From Thermococcus profundus (lineage in GTDB: Archaea > Methanobacteriota_B > Thermococci > Thermococcales > Thermococcaceae), in the NCBI RefSeq assembly GCF_002214585.1, contig NZ_CP014862.1, positions 1,302,001 through 1,366,000 of the forward strand: a DNA stretch of 64,000 nt, written 5' to 3'. This document shows positions 63,920-64,000 of this stretch, piece after piece; the first letter of the stretch is position 1; each line of letters starts with the position of its first letter. The translations under genes and the position numbers were made by a program. The notes beneath the pieces are model-generated. The model saw nothing but the letters and a program-made list of their open reading frames with translations. It made no database searches and was not told the origin of the DNA.

Positions 63920-64000
63920 TTCCACCGTCTTCTTGATTGAGTCTAAAATCCCGCGCATGGCCTTTCCTGCGGGCAGGGGGATAAAAAGATCCGCTATCGG
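63911..64000 (-). CDS. Partial gene (C-terminal 29 codons)
   Basis: The minus strand reads PIADLFIPLPAGKAMRGILD and nine more residues to a TAA at 63911-63913, an open frame running off the window edge. It is convergent with pgk, 14 bases away. Codon use is like that of its neighbours. The family cannot be told from the visible part. Confidence 0.55.
   Translation of the reverse strand, partial: PIADLFIPLPAGKAMRGILDSIKKTVEGG

Overview
The window reads as chromosome of a hyperthermophilic euryarchaeon of the order Thermococcales, most likely a Thermococcus. It carries a group II chaperonin, aIF2-gamma, tiaS, deoxyhypusine synthase, KEOPS subunits (Bud32, Pcc1), Csl4, RpoL, a type III RuBisCO, an ADP-forming acetyl-CoA synthetase beta subunit and a class III-signal pilin with its own peptidase. 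GGTGAT/GGAGGTG-type ribosome binding sites and TATA-like boxes recur. I see no rRNA, tRNA, CRISPR array, complete insertion sequence or replication origin.

Layout. 1-5.3 kb: rubrerythrin 5' end, two small hypotheticals, moaC, an esterase lipoprotein with a glycogen-binding-like domain, tiaS and dys. 5.5-13.1 kb: a small ABC-type operon, an NAD(P)H/FAD oxidoreductase divergent from an atypical SDR, HtpX and the thermosome. 13.3-20.9 kb: bud32, two poorly known genes, thrS, an MscS/DUF432 pair and the csl4-DUF2067-rpoL operon. 21-25.2 kb: a GT-C-like membrane glycosyltransferase, an RNase III-like protein, two ASCH proteins, a 63-aa pilin and a prepilin peptidase. 25.3-30.9 kb: acdB divergent from a DUF4139-like secreted protein, aIF2-gamma with a PIN protein, an HD hydrolase and a DUF434 protein. 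31-35.4 kb: a three-gene lipoprotein operon sharing a duplicated unnamed domain. 35.4-42.6 kb: nth, a frameshifted gene, a seven-repeat beta-propeller fused to a Hanks-type kinase, an unknown 462-aa protein and a DUF835 membrane protein. 42.6-42.85 kb: a three-hairpin H/ACA guide RNA. 43-47.3 kb: S27e/L44e, a zinc-ribbon/DHH/HEPN/MNT operon, and a Brix-Pcc1-prefoldin beta-DUF3194 operon. 47.4-55 kb: a decayed transporter fragment, panB, VapBC, archease-Trm4-PUA-like-RtcB and metG. 55-64 kb: rbcL, a secreted GH13 enzyme, an HD phosphohydrolase, a nuclease-like/PepSY-like protein, pgk and the 3' end of one more gene.

How it fits together. Much of the window is information processing: translation, tRNA modification and repair, RNA degradation, chaperones. 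The secreted alpha-glucan enzyme and pgk both carry matches to the Thermococcales glycolytic motif (TATCAC-N5-GTGATA). It lies over the expected transcription start of the GH13 gene, which suggests repression, and upstream of the pgk TATA box, which suggests activation. That fits the known opposite control of sugar catabolism and gluconeogenesis.

The least understood and most interesting items are the propeller-kinase fusion, the lipoprotein domain family, the nuclease-containing HEPN/MNT operon, the long nuclease/PepSY-like protein, and an 18-bp perfect palindrome between acdB and the DUF4139-like gene. Start sites were moved to codons with a suitably spaced Shine-Dalgarno sequence where one exists. 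All functional names rest on my reading of the translated sequences, without database searches.
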